DNA from: Thermohalobaculum sp039028795
Lineage (GTDB): Bacteria; Pseudomonadota; Alphaproteobacteria; Rhodobacterales; Rhodobacteraceae
Assembly (NCBI GenBank): GCA_039028795.1
Contig: JBCCHJ010000001.1
Span: forward strand, 62,001 to 126,000
Direction of reading: 5' to 3'
DNA: 64,000 nucleotides
Numbering within the stretch: the stretch's first letter is position 1; each line of letters begins with the position of its first letter. The notes under the pieces were generated by a model. It was not told the DNA's origin and made no database searches. It saw only the letters and a program-made list of their open reading frames with translations. Shown here one piece after another: positions 8,347 through 18,598 of the stretch. The position numbers and the translations under genes were made by a program.

Positions 8347-9608
8347 ACCTACCATTTTCAACGAATGGCTGTCAGGCTACACCCATCCTGAAAGAGCGCG
8401 GCCAGCGCGAGGTTTTCTGCGGCCTGACGGGAATCATCTGGCTGCACCGGAAAATGCAGGATGCATTCTTCCTGGTCGTCGGGTCGCGGACCTGCGCGCA
8501 CCTGCTGCAATCGGCGGCCGGTGTGATGATCTTCGCCGAGCCGCGTTTCGGCACCGCCATCATGGAAGAAAAGGACTTGGCCGGATTGGCCGATGCCAAT
8601 GAAGAGCTGGACCGTGAAGTCGCACGCTTGTTGGAACGTCGGCCGGATATCCGCCAACTTTTCCTGGTTGGGTCTTGTCCGTCCGAGGTGATCAAGCTGG
8701 ATCTCTCGCGGGCGGCAGAGCGACTTTCCCGCGAACATGCCCCGCACGTTCGGGTTTTGAATTATTCGGGCAGCGGCATTGAGACGACGTTCACCGAAGG
8801 CGAGGACGCCTGCCTTGCCTCGATGGTGCCCGTCCTGCCGTTGGCTCAGGAAAGCCAACTTTTGATTGTCGGCGCGTTGCCCGATGTTGTCGAAGACCAG
8901 CTTCTGCGACTGCTGCGGGACATCGGTGTTAGCTCCCTTCGCTGCTTGCCTGCGCGACGCACCGACGATGCGCCGGGGATCGGGGCGGGCACTAAGTACC
9001 TCCTTGCTCAACCGTTCCTCGGCGCCACCGCAGCCGAACTGGACCGACGTGGTGCCGAGCGGATTGCTGCGCCCTTCCCCTTCGGAGAAGAAGGCACCAC
9101 AGCTTGGCTGCGCGCCGCGGCAAAGGCTTTTGACATCCCTGATGAAAAGGTTGACGCAGTGATCGAAGCGCCCCGCGCCCGGGCGAAAGCAGCCGTTGCC
9201 AGGGTTGCTGATACGCTGCGCGACAAATCGATCTTCTTCTTCCCGGACAGCCAGCTGGAAATCCCGTTAGCTCGGTTTCTCACGCGGGAATGCGGCATGA
9301 CGGCCATCGAGGTCGGCGCGCCTTATATCCATGGCGATCTGATGGCCGAAGATCTGGCCATGCTGCCCTATGGTCCTCAGCTTTCCGAAGGCCAGGATGT
9401 CGATCTTCAACTGGACAGGTGCCGCGCCGCCAAACCCGACCTGACGGTATGTGGCCTGGGCCTGGCTAATCCGCTGGAGGCCGAAGGGCTGCGCACCAAA
9501 TGGGCCATCGAATTGGTCTTCACACCGGTCCATGGATACGAGCAAGCCGCTGATCTCGCAGAGCTTTTCGCCCGACCGCTTCGTCGCAAGGAAAGGTTGG
9601 CAGTATGA
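8343..9608 (+). CDS. bchN: Dark-operative protochlorophyllide reductase subunit BchN
   Basis: A 421-residue NifD-like protein starting at the ATG at 8343 inside the bchF stop. Cys26, Cys51 and Cys112 fall exactly at the three positions known to hold the [4Fe-4S] NB-cluster in Rhodobacter BchN, which also confirms the start. With BchB it forms the catalytic NB component that reduces the C17-C18 double bond of protochlorophyllide without light, receiving electrons from BchL. It is coupled to bchB by an ATGA overlap. Confidence 0.97.
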   Translation: MNLPFSTNGCQATPILKERGQREVFCGLTGIIWLHRKMQDAFFLVVGSRTCAHLLQSAAGVMIFAEPRFGTAIMEEKDLAGLADANEELDREVARLLERRPDIRQLFLVGSCPSEVIKLDLSRAAERLSREHAPHVRVLNYSGSGIETTFTEGEDACLASMVPVLPLAQESQLLIVGALPDVVEDQLLRLLRDIGVSSLRCLPARRTDDAPGIGAGTKYLLAQPFLGATAAELDRRGAERIAAPFPFGEEGTTAWLRAAAKAFDIPDEKVDAVIEAPRARAKAAVARVADTLRDKSIFFFPDSQLEIPLARFLTRECGMTAIEVGAPYIHGDLMAEDLAMLPYGPQLSEGQDVDLQLDRCRAAKPDLTVCGLGLANPLEAEGLRTKWAIELVFTPVHGYEQAADLAELFARPLRRKERLAV

Positions 9609-11143
9609 AGTTGGCGGTTTGGACATATGAAGGCCCACCCCATGTAGGCGCCATGCGCATTGCGACCGGGATGCAGGGATTGCACTATGTTCTGCACGCG
9701 CCGCAGGGCGACACTTATGCGGATCTGCTGTTCACCATGATTGAACGGCGCAACCACCGCCCACCGGTCACCTACACGACATTCCAGGCACGGGATCTGG
9801 GATCGGACACGGCGACTTTGTTCAAGGATGCGTGTCAGGACGCCTATGAACGGTTCCAACCACAGGCGATGATTGTCGGTTCGTCGTGTACGGCCGAATT
9901 AATCCAGGACGACCCGGGCGGTCTGGCACTAGCGCTGGATCTGCCTATTCCCGCCGTGGCTCTGGAACTGCCCTCCTACCAGCGCAAAGAAAACTGGGGC
10001 GCGGCCGAGACGTTCTATCAGCTGGTCCGTCACTTGGCGCAACCGATGGAGCGCACGCCGGAAGTTTCGTGCAATGTCTTGGGGCCCACGGCGCTGGGCT
10101 TCCGACACCGTGACGATGTCATTGAGATCACCCGCATGCTGGAAAACATGGGCATCGCGGTGAATGTCGTTGCACCGATGGCTGCGACGCCGGCTGACCT
10201 GCAAAACCTAGGCGCGGCTCATTTCAACGTTGTGCTGTATCCGGAGATTGCTGACACCGCCGCGCGTTGGATGGAGAAGAACCTGGATCAGCCGCGCACA
10301 ACCGTGATCCCTATCGGGGTTGGCGCAACCCGGGACTTCGTCGAAGAGATCAGCCGTATTCTGAAGCGCACGGTGATCACCGACGAATCCAGCCTGCGCC
10401 TGCCTTGGTGGTCGCGGTCGGTAGACTCGACCTACCTAACCGGCAAGCGCGTTTTCATCTTTGGCGATGCAACGCACGCCGTGGCCATGGCCCGGGTTGC
10501 AAAGGAAGAGATGGGCTTCGAGGTCGTCGGCCTCGGCTGTTACAATCGCGAGTTTGCCCGCGATATCCGTGCCGCCGCAAAGAAATACGGCGTCGAACCG
10601 TTGATCACGGATGATTACCTGGATGTGGAAGCAGCCATCGCCGCGGCGCAGCCAGAAATGATTCTGGGCACGCAGATGGAGCGCCATATCGGCAAGCGCC
10701 TCGGCATTCCCTGCGCCGTGATTTCGGCCCCGGTGCATGTTCAGGATTTCCCCGCGCGATTCTCGCCGGTCATGGGGTGGGAAGGCGCGAATGTCCTCTT
10801 TGACACGTTGATCCATCCGCTGGTTATGGGCCTTGAAGAACACCTGTTGGCGATGTTCCGCGAGGATTTTGAATTCCACGACGAAGCCGGACCTTCGCAT
10901 TTGGGTGGTCATGCGCCGTCGCAGCCTGCGGTGCAGCAAGCGCCCGAGCCTGAAGAAATCGCTGCTGCCAATTTGTCCGGAGCCCCGGCTTGGGCACCCG
11001 ATGCCGAACAGGAACTGCGCAAGATTCCTTTCTTCGTCCGCGGCAAGGCACGGCGGAACACAGAGAAATTCGCGACCGAAATGGGTCGCACAATCATTGA
11101 CGTGGAAACGCTCTACGATGCTAAAGCGCACTTCGCCCGCTGA
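9605..11143 (+). CDS. bchB: Dark-operative protochlorophyllide reductase subunit BchB
   Basis: A 512-residue NifK-like protein that starts in the bchN stop codon. Asp36 and Cys95 are present at the positions of the unusual aspartate ligand and the BchB cysteine of the NB-cluster known from Rhodobacter. An Ala/Pro/Glu-rich linker near residues 430-460 separates the catalytic part from a small C-terminal domain typical of BchB. It pairs with BchN as the catalytic component of DPOR. Its 3' end overlaps the bchH start by 26 bases. Confidence 0.97.
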   Translation: MKLAVWTYEGPPHVGAMRIATGMQGLHYVLHAPQGDTYADLLFTMIERRNHRPPVTYTTFQARDLGSDTATLFKDACQDAYERFQPQAMIVGSSCTAELIQDDPGGLALALDLPIPAVALELPSYQRKENWGAAETFYQLVRHLAQPMERTPEVSCNVLGPTALGFRHRDDVIEITRMLENMGIAVNVVAPMAATPADLQNLGAAHFNVVLYPEIADTAARWMEKNLDQPRTTVIPIGVGATRDFVEEISRILKRTVITDESSLRLPWWSRSVDSTYLTGKRVFIFGDATHAVAMARVAKEEMGFEVVGLGCYNREFARDIRAAAKKYGVEPLITDDYLDVEAAIAAAQPEMILGTQMERHIGKRLGIPCAVISAPVHVQDFPARFSPVMGWEGANVLFDTLIHPLVMGLEEHLLAMFREDFEFHDEAGPSHLGGHAPSQPAVQQAPEPEEIAAANLSGAPAWAPDAEQELRKIPFFVRGKARRNTEKFATEMGRTIIDVETLYDAKAHFAR

Positions 11144-14100
11144 CGCGCCACCCGTGCGGGTGGTGATCGTCACATTGGACAGCCACTTGGCTGCTCCGGT
11201 GGCGTCTGCGCAAAAATCATTGCAACGGGATATTCCCGGTCTGCGTTTGGATCTGCATGCGGCGGCAGAATGGTCTTCTTCGCCAGCAACCTTAACCGCT
11301 TGTAAAGCCGACATCGCTCAGGCTGATATCATCATCGCGACGATGCTGTTCCTGGACGATCACATCCAGGCAATTCTACCGGATCTGCAGGCCCGTGCGC
11401 CCCATTGTGATGCCATTGTCGGATGCATGGCGGCCGGAGAGGTGATCAAGCTGACCCGTCTTGGTCGGTTCCAAATGGGTGCTAAGCAAAGCGGTGCGAT
11501 GGCACTGCTGAAGCGTTTGCGGGGCTCCGGCAAGAAGAAGGTCTCGTCCGGCGCACATCAAATGCGGATGCTGAAGCGCATTCCGAAGATCCTACGCTTC
11601 ATTCCTGGTACCGCCCAGGATGTTCGGGCCTACTTCCTGACGATGCAGTATTGGATGGCAGGTTCGGACGACAATGTCGCCGCAATGATCCGCTTCCTGA
11701 TTGACCGGTACGCATCGGGTCCGCGGGAGTATCTGCGGGGTGAGTTCAAGGTACCGGCGCCGGCGGAGTACCCGGAGGTCGGGTTGTATCATCCCGATCT
11801 GCCTGGTCGCCGCGTAACCGATCAATTAGACGACCTGCCGGGCCGGCGAGGACCCGGTCGACACGGAACCGTCGGTCTTTTGCTGATGCGGGCCTATGTA
11901 CTGGCCGGGGATACCGCCCATTATGATGGAGTGATCTGGGCGTTAGAGGCCCGAGGGCTGAAGGTTGTGCCGATCTTCGCAGCGGGCTTGGATGCACGGC
12001 CCGCAATCGATGCCTTTCTCAAGGACAAGGATCGACCCTGCGTTGATGCACTGCTCTCGCTAACGGGCTTTTCGTTAGTTGGCGGGCCCGCCTATAACGA
12101 CACCGCTGCAGCGGAACAGGCCCTGGCTGATCTGGATGTACCTTACGTTGCCGCCCATGCGCTGGAATTCCAAACATTAGAAGAATGGCGCTGTGGTGCG
12201 CGTGGCTTATCCCCGGTTGAGGCGACCATGATGGTCGCTATCCCAGAAATCGACGGTGCAACCGGTCCCATGGTTTATGGCGGACGCACCACCGGTGATC
12301 GTGCGATGCAGTCCGACGGTGAGCGTGCTGGTAGCTTGGCCGATCGGATCGCGAAGCTGGTGGCTCTGCGCCGGACCAAGCCGTCCGACCGCAACGTTGC
12401 AGTCGTGCTTTACGGCTTCCCGCCAAATGCTGGTGCTGTTGGGACGGCCGCGCATTTAGCTGTCTTTGAATCGCTGCACAACACGCTGACCGCCATGGCG
12501 GCGGAAGGTTATGATGTCGAGGTTCCCGATACAATCGACGCCTTGCGCGATGCAATCCTTTGCGGGAATGCTGAAGACCATGGCCAGCAGGCCAATGTCG
12601 CAGCCGCAATCCCCGCCGATGACATTGTCGCTCGCGACCCTTACCTGGCTGAGATCGAGGCGCAGTGGGGCGTCGCCCCTGGCAAGCACCAGACTAATGG
12701 CCGCGATGTATTCGTACTGGGCCGTCAATTCGGTAAGGTCTTCATCGGCGTGCAGCCAGCCTTTGGCTACGAGGGTGACCCAATGCGGTTGCTGTTCGAA
12801 AAAGGCTTCGCCCCGACGCATGCTTTCAGCGCATTCTACCGTTACTTGCGCGAGGATTTCGGAGCTGATGTCGCGCTTCACTTCGGCATGCACGGAGCCA
12901 TGGAGTTTATGCCCGGCAAGCAGTGCGGTCTGGGTCCGGAGTGCTGGCCTGATCGGCTAATCGGCGATCTACCGAATGTCTATCTCTATGCCATGAACAA
13001 CCCGTCTGAGGGTGCGTTGGCCAAACGGCGTGGGGCAGCGACGATTATAACGCACCTGACGCCTCCGGTCGCAAAAGCTGGACTATACAAAGGCTTGGCC
13101 GAGTTAAAGGCTTCGTTGGAGCGGTGGCGCACGCAAGAGCCGGGCGCGCCAGACCGCGCCGATCTGGCTGAATTGATCCGCGAGCAGGCCGCAGAGGTGG
13201 ACCTGCCGGTGACGGACGGCCATGCAGGTGTGGACGCTCTGTGGAAGGACCTGATCGAATACGAATACTCTCTGATCCCTTACGGCCTGCACGTCGTCGG
13301 CCAACCGCCATCGCAAGACGCGCAGCAGGATCTACTGGCCTGCATGGCGGAGGCTTTGCCGGATAATGATCTATCCGAAGCAGCGCAGCATCTAGAGGAA
13401 GATCATGAGACGCCTGCGATCCTTCATGCACTGGGCGGTGGTTTTATCCGGCCGGTTCCGGGGGCTGACCTGATCCGCGCACCGCAGGCCCTGCCGACTG
13501 GGCGTAATTTGCACGCTTTCGATCCATTCAGAATGCCATCGGCTTTTGCGCTGGAGGATGGTGCGAAACAGGCTGAGCGTCTGTTGGAACGCCATCTGGC
13601 CGAGGGTAATACACTGCCGCGGTCAATTGCTTTAGTGCTTTGGGGTGCCGATAATCTGAAGACCGAAGGTGGGCCGATCGCCCAGGCCATGGCGCTGATG
13701 GGCGCACGGCCCCGATTTGACTCATATGGCCGTCTTTGCGGGGCGGAACTGATCCCGCTGGAAGAACTCAAGCGCCCCCGTATCGACGTTGTAATGACGC
13801 TGAGCGGCATCTTCCGGGACTTGTTGCCCTTGCAGACCCGGATGTTGGCTGAAGCTGCCTGGCTGGCCGCCACAGCGGACGAACCAGAGCACCTGAATAG
13901 TGTTCGAGCCAATTCGATTGCCCACGCCGAAGACCAAGACATCGACTTCGATACAGCAGCACTCCGAGTATTCTCCAATGCTGATGGAGCCTATGGATCG
14001 AACGTCAACCAGATGATCGATGCCGGTGTCTGGGATGACGAGGATGAACTGGCCGACACTTTCCAAAAACGTAAGTGCTTCGCCTATGGCCGCGATGGTG

Positions 14101-14699
14101 ATCCAGCAGCACAGCCTGCTCTGATGAATGCGATCTTGTCTGAGGTCGACTTGGCCTATCAGAACCTGGAGTCGGTCGAACTGGGTGTGACGACGATCGA
14201 TCATTACTTCGACACCCTGGGTGGAATATCCCGCGCTGTGCGCCGGGCAAAAAGCCAAGACGTACCAGTCTACATTTCTGATCAGACGCGTGGTGACGGC
14301 AAAGTACGCATGTTGTCCGAACAAGTGGCCCTGGAAACTCGCACGCGCGCCCTTAATCCGAAGTGGTACGAGGGCATGCTGAACCACGGACACGAAGGCG
14401 TGCGCCAGATCGAGGCGCACGTCACGAATTCGGTCGGTTGGTCTGCAACAACAGGACAAGTCGACCCCTGGGTCTATCAGCGTCTCACTGAAACTTACCT
14501 GCTGGACCCAGAAATGCGCCGTCGTTTGAGCGACTTAAATCCACAGGCTTCGGCCCGGTTAGCCAACCGTCTGATCGAGGCGCAGGAACGCGCCTATTGG
14601 ACCCCCGACGACGAAACGCTCGCAGCCCTGCGTCAGGCAGGGGACGAACTAGAGGACCGGCTGGAGGGCATCCCGTTGCCCGAAGTCGCTGCCGAATGA
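11118..14699 (+). CDS. bchH: Magnesium chelatase porphyrin-binding subunit BchH
   Basis: A 1193-residue protein, the usual size for BchH. The start is the ATG at 11118, inside the end of bchB in another frame; the open frame continues upstream only as a shadow of bchB. The N-terminal region (about 10-170) matches the ChlH/BchH N-terminal domain, and the body contains the conserved CobN/Mg-chelatase stretches such as the HFGMHGAMEF segment. It binds protoporphyrin IX and is the site of Mg2+ insertion, driven by BchI and BchD encoded in the operon about 9 kb upstream. Confidence 0.97.
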   Translation: MLKRTSPADAPPVRVVIVTLDSHLAAPVASAQKSLQRDIPGLRLDLHAAAEWSSSPATLTACKADIAQADIIIATMLFLDDHIQAILPDLQARAPHCDAIVGCMAAGEVIKLTRLGRFQMGAKQSGAMALLKRLRGSGKKKVSSGAHQMRMLKRIPKILRFIPGTAQDVRAYFLTMQYWMAGSDDNVAAMIRFLIDRYASGPREYLRGEFKVPAPAEYPEVGLYHPDLPGRRVTDQLDDLPGRRGPGRHGTVGLLLMRAYVLAGDTAHYDGVIWALEARGLKVVPIFAAGLDARPAIDAFLKDKDRPCVDALLSLTGFSLVGGPAYNDTAAAEQALADLDVPYVAAHALEFQTLEEWRCGARGLSPVEATMMVAIPEIDGATGPMVYGGRTTGDRAMQSDGERAGSLADRIAKLVALRRTKPSDRNVAVVLYGFPPNAGAVGTAAHLAVFESLHNTLTAMAAEGYDVEVPDTIDALRDAILCGNAEDHGQQANVAAAIPADDIVARDPYLAEIEAQWGVAPGKHQTNGRDVFVLGRQFGKVFIGVQPAFGYEGDPMRLLFEKGFAPTHAFSAFYRYLREDFGADVALHFGMHGAMEFMPGKQCGLGPECWPDRLIGDLPNVYLYAMNNPSEGALAKRRGAATIITHLTPPVAKAGLYKGLAELKASLERWRTQEPGAPDRADLAELIREQAAEVDLPVTDGHAGVDALWKDLIEYEYSLIPYGLHVVGQPPSQDAQQDLLACMAEALPDNDLSEAAQHLEEDHETPAILHALGGGFIRPVPGADLIRAPQALPTGRNLHAFDPFRMPSAFALEDGAKQAERLLERHLAEGNTLPRSIALVLWGADNLKTEGGPIAQAMALMGARPRFDSYGRLCGAELIPLEELKRPRIDVVMTLSGIFRDLLPLQTRMLAEAAWLAATADEPEHLNSVRANSIAHAEDQDIDFDTAALRVFSNADGAYGSNVNQMIDAGVWDDEDELADTFQKRKCFAYGRDGDPAAQPALMNAILSEVDLAYQNLESVELGVTTIDHYFDTLGGISRAVRRAKSQDVPVYISDQTRGDGKVRMLSEQVALETRTRALNPKWYEGMLNHGHEGVRQIEAHVTNSVGWSATTGQVDPWVYQRLTETYLLDPEMRRRLSDLNPQASARLANRLIEAQERAYWTPDDETLAALRQAGDELEDRLEGIPLPEVAAE

Positions 14700-14709
14700 G
14701 GAGAGACCG

Positions 14710-15666
14710 ATGAGCCCATTGGACAACCGGGACTTGATGCGCAAAGCGGCAGGTGTCGCCGAGGCGCGTAGACCCGTGGGCAAAGTACCGCCCGCCTTGA
14801 GGGGGCAGGATGGCGAAGGCAGCGTGCAGGTCCAAATGGATCCAACCGCGACCATCGATACAGCCAAGGTGTTCAGTGTCTACGGCAAAGGTGGGATCGG
14901 TAAGTCGACGACGTCGTCTAACCTTTCGGCCGCCTTTTCCAAATTGGGCAAGCGCGTACTGCAGATCGGCTGTGATCCGAAGCACGATTCTACCTTCACC
15001 TTGACCAAATCGCTTGTACCCACAGTGATCGACACGTTGAAAGAGGTCGACTTCCACGCCGAGGAACTGCGCCCCGAAGACTTCGTCTACGAAGGCTACA
15101 ATGGTGTCATGTGCGTCGAGGCTGGTGGACCGCCCGCAGGCACCGGATGCGGTGGATATGTGGTGGGGCAGACTGTGAAGCTTCTGAAGCAGCACCACCT
15201 TTTGGACGACACGGATGTGGTGCTATTCGACGTGCTGGGTGACGTGGTCTGTGGCGGGTTTGCCGCGCCCTTGCAGCACGCTGACCGAGCGGTCGTTGTG
15301 ACGGCAAACGATTTCGACAGCATTTACGCCATGAACCGCATCATCGCGGCAGTTCAGGCGAAATCGAAGAACTATCAGGTCCGTCTGGCAGGTTGTGTTG
15401 CTAACCGGTCCAAGGACACGGATCAGGTCGACAAATACTGCAACACCGTCGGCTTCCGACGGATCGCACATATGCCTGATGTCGATGCGATACGCCGCAG
15501 TCGCCTCCACAAATGCACGGTTTTCGAGATGCCGGATGAAGAGGACATTGCCTACGTCCAGAAGGAATATGTCCGTCTTGCCGAAACGCTTTGGAATGGC
15601 ACTGAACCTTTGGCACCCGCGCCGATGGAAGATCGCGACATCTTCGAACTGCTGGGATTCGATTGA
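14710..15666 (+). CDS. bchL: DPOR ATPase/electron donor BchL
   Basis: A 318-residue NifH-like iron-sulfur ATPase with GAGGAGAGA just upstream of its ATG. Walker A is YGKGGIGKST at residues 58-67. Cys147 (in TGCGG) and Cys181 (in VVCGG) are the two ligands per monomer that hold a [4Fe-4S] cluster between the subunits of the dimer. It hydrolyses ATP to pass electrons to BchN-BchB. About 40 residues before the NifH-like core are a variable extension common in BchL. Confidence 0.98.
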   Translation: MSPLDNRDLMRKAAGVAEARRPVGKVPPALRGQDGEGSVQVQMDPTATIDTAKVFSVYGKGGIGKSTTSSNLSAAFSKLGKRVLQIGCDPKHDSTFTLTKSLVPTVIDTLKEVDFHAEELRPEDFVYEGYNGVMCVEAGGPPAGTGCGGYVVGQTVKLLKQHHLLDDTDVVLFDVLGDVVCGGFAAPLQHADRAVVVTANDFDSIYAMNRIIAAVQAKSKNYQVRLAGCVANRSKDTDQVDKYCNTVGFRRIAHMPDVDAIRRSRLHKCTVFEMPDEEDIAYVQKEYVRLAETLWNGTEPLAPAPMEDRDIFELLGFD

Positions 15667-15673
15667 GGACGGC

Positions 15674-16366
15674 ATGAGCGACACCTACTCGCATACGCGC
15701 GGCAGGCTTGAAGAATACTTCGACCGCACGGCGGCCGAAACCTGGGAGCGTCTGACCTCGGATGCACCGGTTTCGAAGATCCGCCAGACTGTACGCGCGG
15801 GTCGCGACCATATGCGAGCGACATTGCTCAGCAGACTACCGCAACAACTCTATGGCAAGCGTGTGCTGGATGCTGGCTGCGGGGCCGGGCAGCTTTCCGT
15901 CGAATTGGCCAAACGAGGAGCTGATGTCGTTTCGGTCGATATCTCTGCGAGCCTTTTGGGTGTTGCGCGAAGAAGGACACCAGAGGACATCGCGCATCGC
16001 ATCGACTATCGCACTGGCGACATGCTGGATGCAGGCCTTGGGCTTTTCGACCACATCGTCGCCATGGATAGCCTGATCCACTATGCGCCAGAGGACATTA
16101 TAAAGGCGCTGGCAAGCCTTGGCCAACGGACCAGGGAGTCGATCCACTTCACAGTCGCACCACGCACGCCATTGCTGGCCGCGATGCATACGGTGGGCAA
16201 GCTATTTCCACGGGATGACAGATCGCCTGCGATCCAGCCGGTCGCTGAGTTCCGTCTGCGCCGTGATATTAACCGCGATCCGATGCTGCGCCGTTGGAAG
16301 TTGCCGCCGTCCGAACGCGTCAAATCTGGATTTTATATTTCCCAAGCGATGAGGTTGGTCCGGTGA
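15674..16366 (+). CDS. bchM: Mg-protoporphyrin IX methyltransferase BchM
   Basis: A 230-residue SAM-dependent methyltransferase starting 7 bases after the bchL stop, with GAGGA upstream of the ATG at 15674. SAM motif I is LDAGCGAGQLS near residue 65, followed by an acidic strand end (VSVDIS) and the conserved DSLIHY segment. It methylates the C13 propionate of Mg-protoporphyrin IX, producing the substrate of the AcsF cyclase encoded downstream. The stop overlaps the lhaA start (GTGA). Confidence 0.96.
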   Translation: MSDTYSHTRGRLEEYFDRTAAETWERLTSDAPVSKIRQTVRAGRDHMRATLLSRLPQQLYGKRVLDAGCGAGQLSVELAKRGADVVSVDISASLLGVARRRTPEDIAHRIDYRTGDMLDAGLGLFDHIVAMDSLIHYAPEDIIKALASLGQRTRESIHFTVAPRTPLLAAMHTVGKLFPRDDRSPAIQPVAEFRLRRDINRDPMLRRWKLPPSERVKSGFYISQAMRLVR

Positions 16367-17799
16367 TCATCCCGCGCGCAGCTCTTTTGAAACTGTCAAG
16401 GCGTTACATGCCGTTTGCAGACGTGGGAAGCGAAGGGTTTCCGCTGCATCAGATTCTGCGCCTATCACTTTTCCAGGTTTCAGTTGGTATGGCGACAGTG
16501 ATGTTGCTGGGTACGCTGAACCGCGTGATGATCGTGGAACTGGGCGTTGCGGCCTCCGTTGTTGCGGCGATGGTTGCATTGCCCGTTCTGATCGCACCTT
16601 TCAGGGCTTTGCTAGGTTTTCGGTCAGACACCTATCGGTCGGCCATCGGCTGGAAGCGGGTGCCATATATCTGGTTTGGCTCGCTATGGCAGATGGGCGG
16701 GCTGGCAGTGATGCCGTTCGCCATCCTGGTTTTGTCCGGCGATCAGATGGTGGGCCCCGCCTGGGCCGGCGAAGCTCTGGCCGCCGCCGCTTTCCTGATG
16801 ACGGGGCTTGGCCTGCACATGACGCAAACGGCCGGGCTGGCATTGGCCAGTGACCTGTCTGATGACGAGACACGCCCGCGAGTCGTGGCACTTCTCTATG
16901 TGATGTTCCTGGTCGGTATGGCGATTTCGGCGGTCATCGTCGGCGCGTTGCTCGCGGATTTCTCGAAACTGCGTTTGATCCAGGTGGTGCAGGGCACGGC
17001 TTTGGCCACGCTGCTGCTGAATCTGGTCGCACTCTGGAAACAGGAACGTGTGCGTCCAATGTCGAAGGAAGAACGCGCTCAACCGCGTCCCAAGTTCCGC
17101 GATGCATGGACAGATCTGCGTGCAGGTGGCACCGCAGGGCGCCTGTTGGCCGTGGTCTTCATCGGTACCATGGCATTTCAGATGCAAGACGTTCTTCTGG
17201 AACCATATGGAGGTGAAATCCTTGGCCTGTCGGTATCCGCCACAACCTTACTGACGGCGGTTTGGTCCTTGGGTGCATTGCTCGGCTTTGTCCTGGCCTC
17301 GCGCTGGTTGTTCGCTGGAACCGGTCCGCATTGGATATCTGCCCGCGGGATCCTTCTGGGCCTTGCGGCCTTTAGCGCCGTGATTCTGGCCGCGCCGATG
17401 GAATCTGCTGCGCTGTTCTTCGTAGGCGCATTCGGTATCGGCTTGGGTGGCGGGCTTTTCGCCATCGCGACGCTAACCGCAGCGATGACCATGCCGGTAT
17501 CTGGTACCGCAGGACGGGGGCTTGCCCTGGGCGCTTGGGGCGCGGCACAAGCGACAGCCGCCGGACTTGGTATTGCACTGGGTGGCGGCCTGAAAGACCT
17601 GATTGGTAAGGCCGCCACGTCGGGGTACTTCGGCGACGCCTTCAGCGGCAAGGATGCCGGATACACGGCTGTCTATCACCTGGAACTCGGACTTCTGTTC
17701 CTGACCATCATCGTGCTCGCACCGCTGGTACGGCGCCGCGCGCACAGACCTGAAACACCGGAAAATGCCAAGATCGGCTTGGCCGAATTCCCAACCTGA
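16363..17799 (+). CDS. lhaA: LhaA/PucC-family light-harvesting assembly protein
   Basis: A 478-residue integral membrane protein with about twelve hydrophobic segments, of the BCD (bacteriochlorophyll delivery) branch of the major facilitator superfamily. The GTG at 16363 overlaps the bchM stop and has GAGG about 8 bases upstream; the ATG further upstream belongs to a shadow frame. Recognisable family features are the FRALLGFRSDTYRSAIGW-like loop after helix 2 and the polar TQTAGLALA segment. The position between bchM and puhA is that of lhaA (orf477) in Rhodobacter, whose product helps LH1 assembly. PucC is the related LH2 factor; context favours LhaA. Confidence 0.93.
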   Translation: MIIPRAALLKLSRRYMPFADVGSEGFPLHQILRLSLFQVSVGMATVMLLGTLNRVMIVELGVAASVVAAMVALPVLIAPFRALLGFRSDTYRSAIGWKRVPYIWFGSLWQMGGLAVMPFAILVLSGDQMVGPAWAGEALAAAAFLMTGLGLHMTQTAGLALASDLSDDETRPRVVALLYVMFLVGMAISAVIVGALLADFSKLRLIQVVQGTALATLLLNLVALWKQERVRPMSKEERAQPRPKFRDAWTDLRAGGTAGRLLAVVFIGTMAFQMQDVLLEPYGGEILGLSVSATTLLTAVWSLGALLGFVLASRWLFAGTGPHWISARGILLGLAAFSAVILAAPMESAALFFVGAFGIGLGGGLFAIATLTAAMTMPVSGTAGRGLALGAWGAAQATAAGLGIALGGGLKDLIGKAATSGYFGDAFSGKDAGYTAVYHLELGLLFLTIIVLAPLVRRRAHRPETPENAKIGLAEFPT

Positions 17800-17823
17800 T
17801 CACGGGGGAGAAGGAGAAACACC

Positions 17824-18588
17824 ATGATCCCAGCTATTGTCGGAAACATAGACCTTGCATTGGTCTCTTTGTATTTGTTCTGGCTCTTTTTTGCGGGCCT
17901 GATCATCTATCTGCAGCGCGAGAATATGCGCGAAGGCTATCCGCTGGAAAATGACGATGGGACCCAGGCGGGAAACCAGGGACCGTTTTCCCTGCCATAC
18001 CCGAAGACCTTCAAGCGCCCCTTCGGTGCTGGCGAATTCACCGTCCCTAACGATGCAAAGGACGATGACAGGGTCATCGCCATGGAGCAGACATCTCCTG
18101 CGGCTGGCAGTCCGTTCGAGCCAACGGGCGACCCGATGGCCGATGGCGTCGGACCTGCGGCCTGGGCCATGCGTGAAGACGTGCCGGAAGTGGATGGCCA
18201 TGGTCATCCGAAACTGCGGCCGATGAGCGGGCTCGCAGATTTCTTGGTGACCGCTGGGCGTGATGCGCGCGGTCTTCCGGTTCACTCCCATGATGGTCAG
18301 GTCGTTGCGACCGTTTCCGATATGTGGGTGGACGTACCTGAAGCACTTGTTCGCTATCTGGAAATCGACTTGGCTGATGGCGGCGGTAAACGTCTGGCTC
18401 CGATCCAATTGGTTAAGATCAAGTCTGAACATGTTGGAGTGCATTCGCTCTACGCTCATCACTTCAGTGGAATTCCGACGCATGCGGCGGCAGACCAGGT
18501 CACCAAGCTCGAGGAAGAAAAAATCTCGGCATATTGGTGCGGCGGAAAGCTTTATGCGCACGAAAACCGCTTAGAAGCGCAATTCTAG
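17824..18588 (+). CDS. puhA: Photosynthetic reaction centre subunit H
   Basis: A 254-residue protein with a strong GGAGAAGGAG ribosome site. It has one N-terminal transmembrane helix (about residues 10-31) ending in YLQRENMREGYPL, which is highly typical of RC-H, then a cytoplasmic PRC-barrel beta domain (about 125-245). Subunit H caps the L/M core on the cytoplasmic side and controls proton delivery to the QB quinone. The L and M genes (puf) are not in this window. Confidence 0.97.
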   Translation: MIPAIVGNIDLALVSLYLFWLFFAGLIIYLQRENMREGYPLENDDGTQAGNQGPFSLPYPKTFKRPFGAGEFTVPNDAKDDDRVIAMEQTSPAAGSPFEPTGDPMADGVGPAAWAMREDVPEVDGHGHPKLRPMSGLADFLVTAGRDARGLPVHSHDGQVVATVSDMWVDVPEALVRYLEIDLADGGGKRLAPIQLVKIKSEHVGVHSLYAHHFSGIPTHAAADQVTKLEEEKISAYWCGGKLYAHENRLEAQF

Positions 18589-18598
18589 GGGACACGTC

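Noticed and set aside
11118..14699. Antisense frames of 120-245 codons inside bchH
   Set aside because: They are shadows of a well-recognised 1193-residue gene and lack ribosome sites or known motifs.
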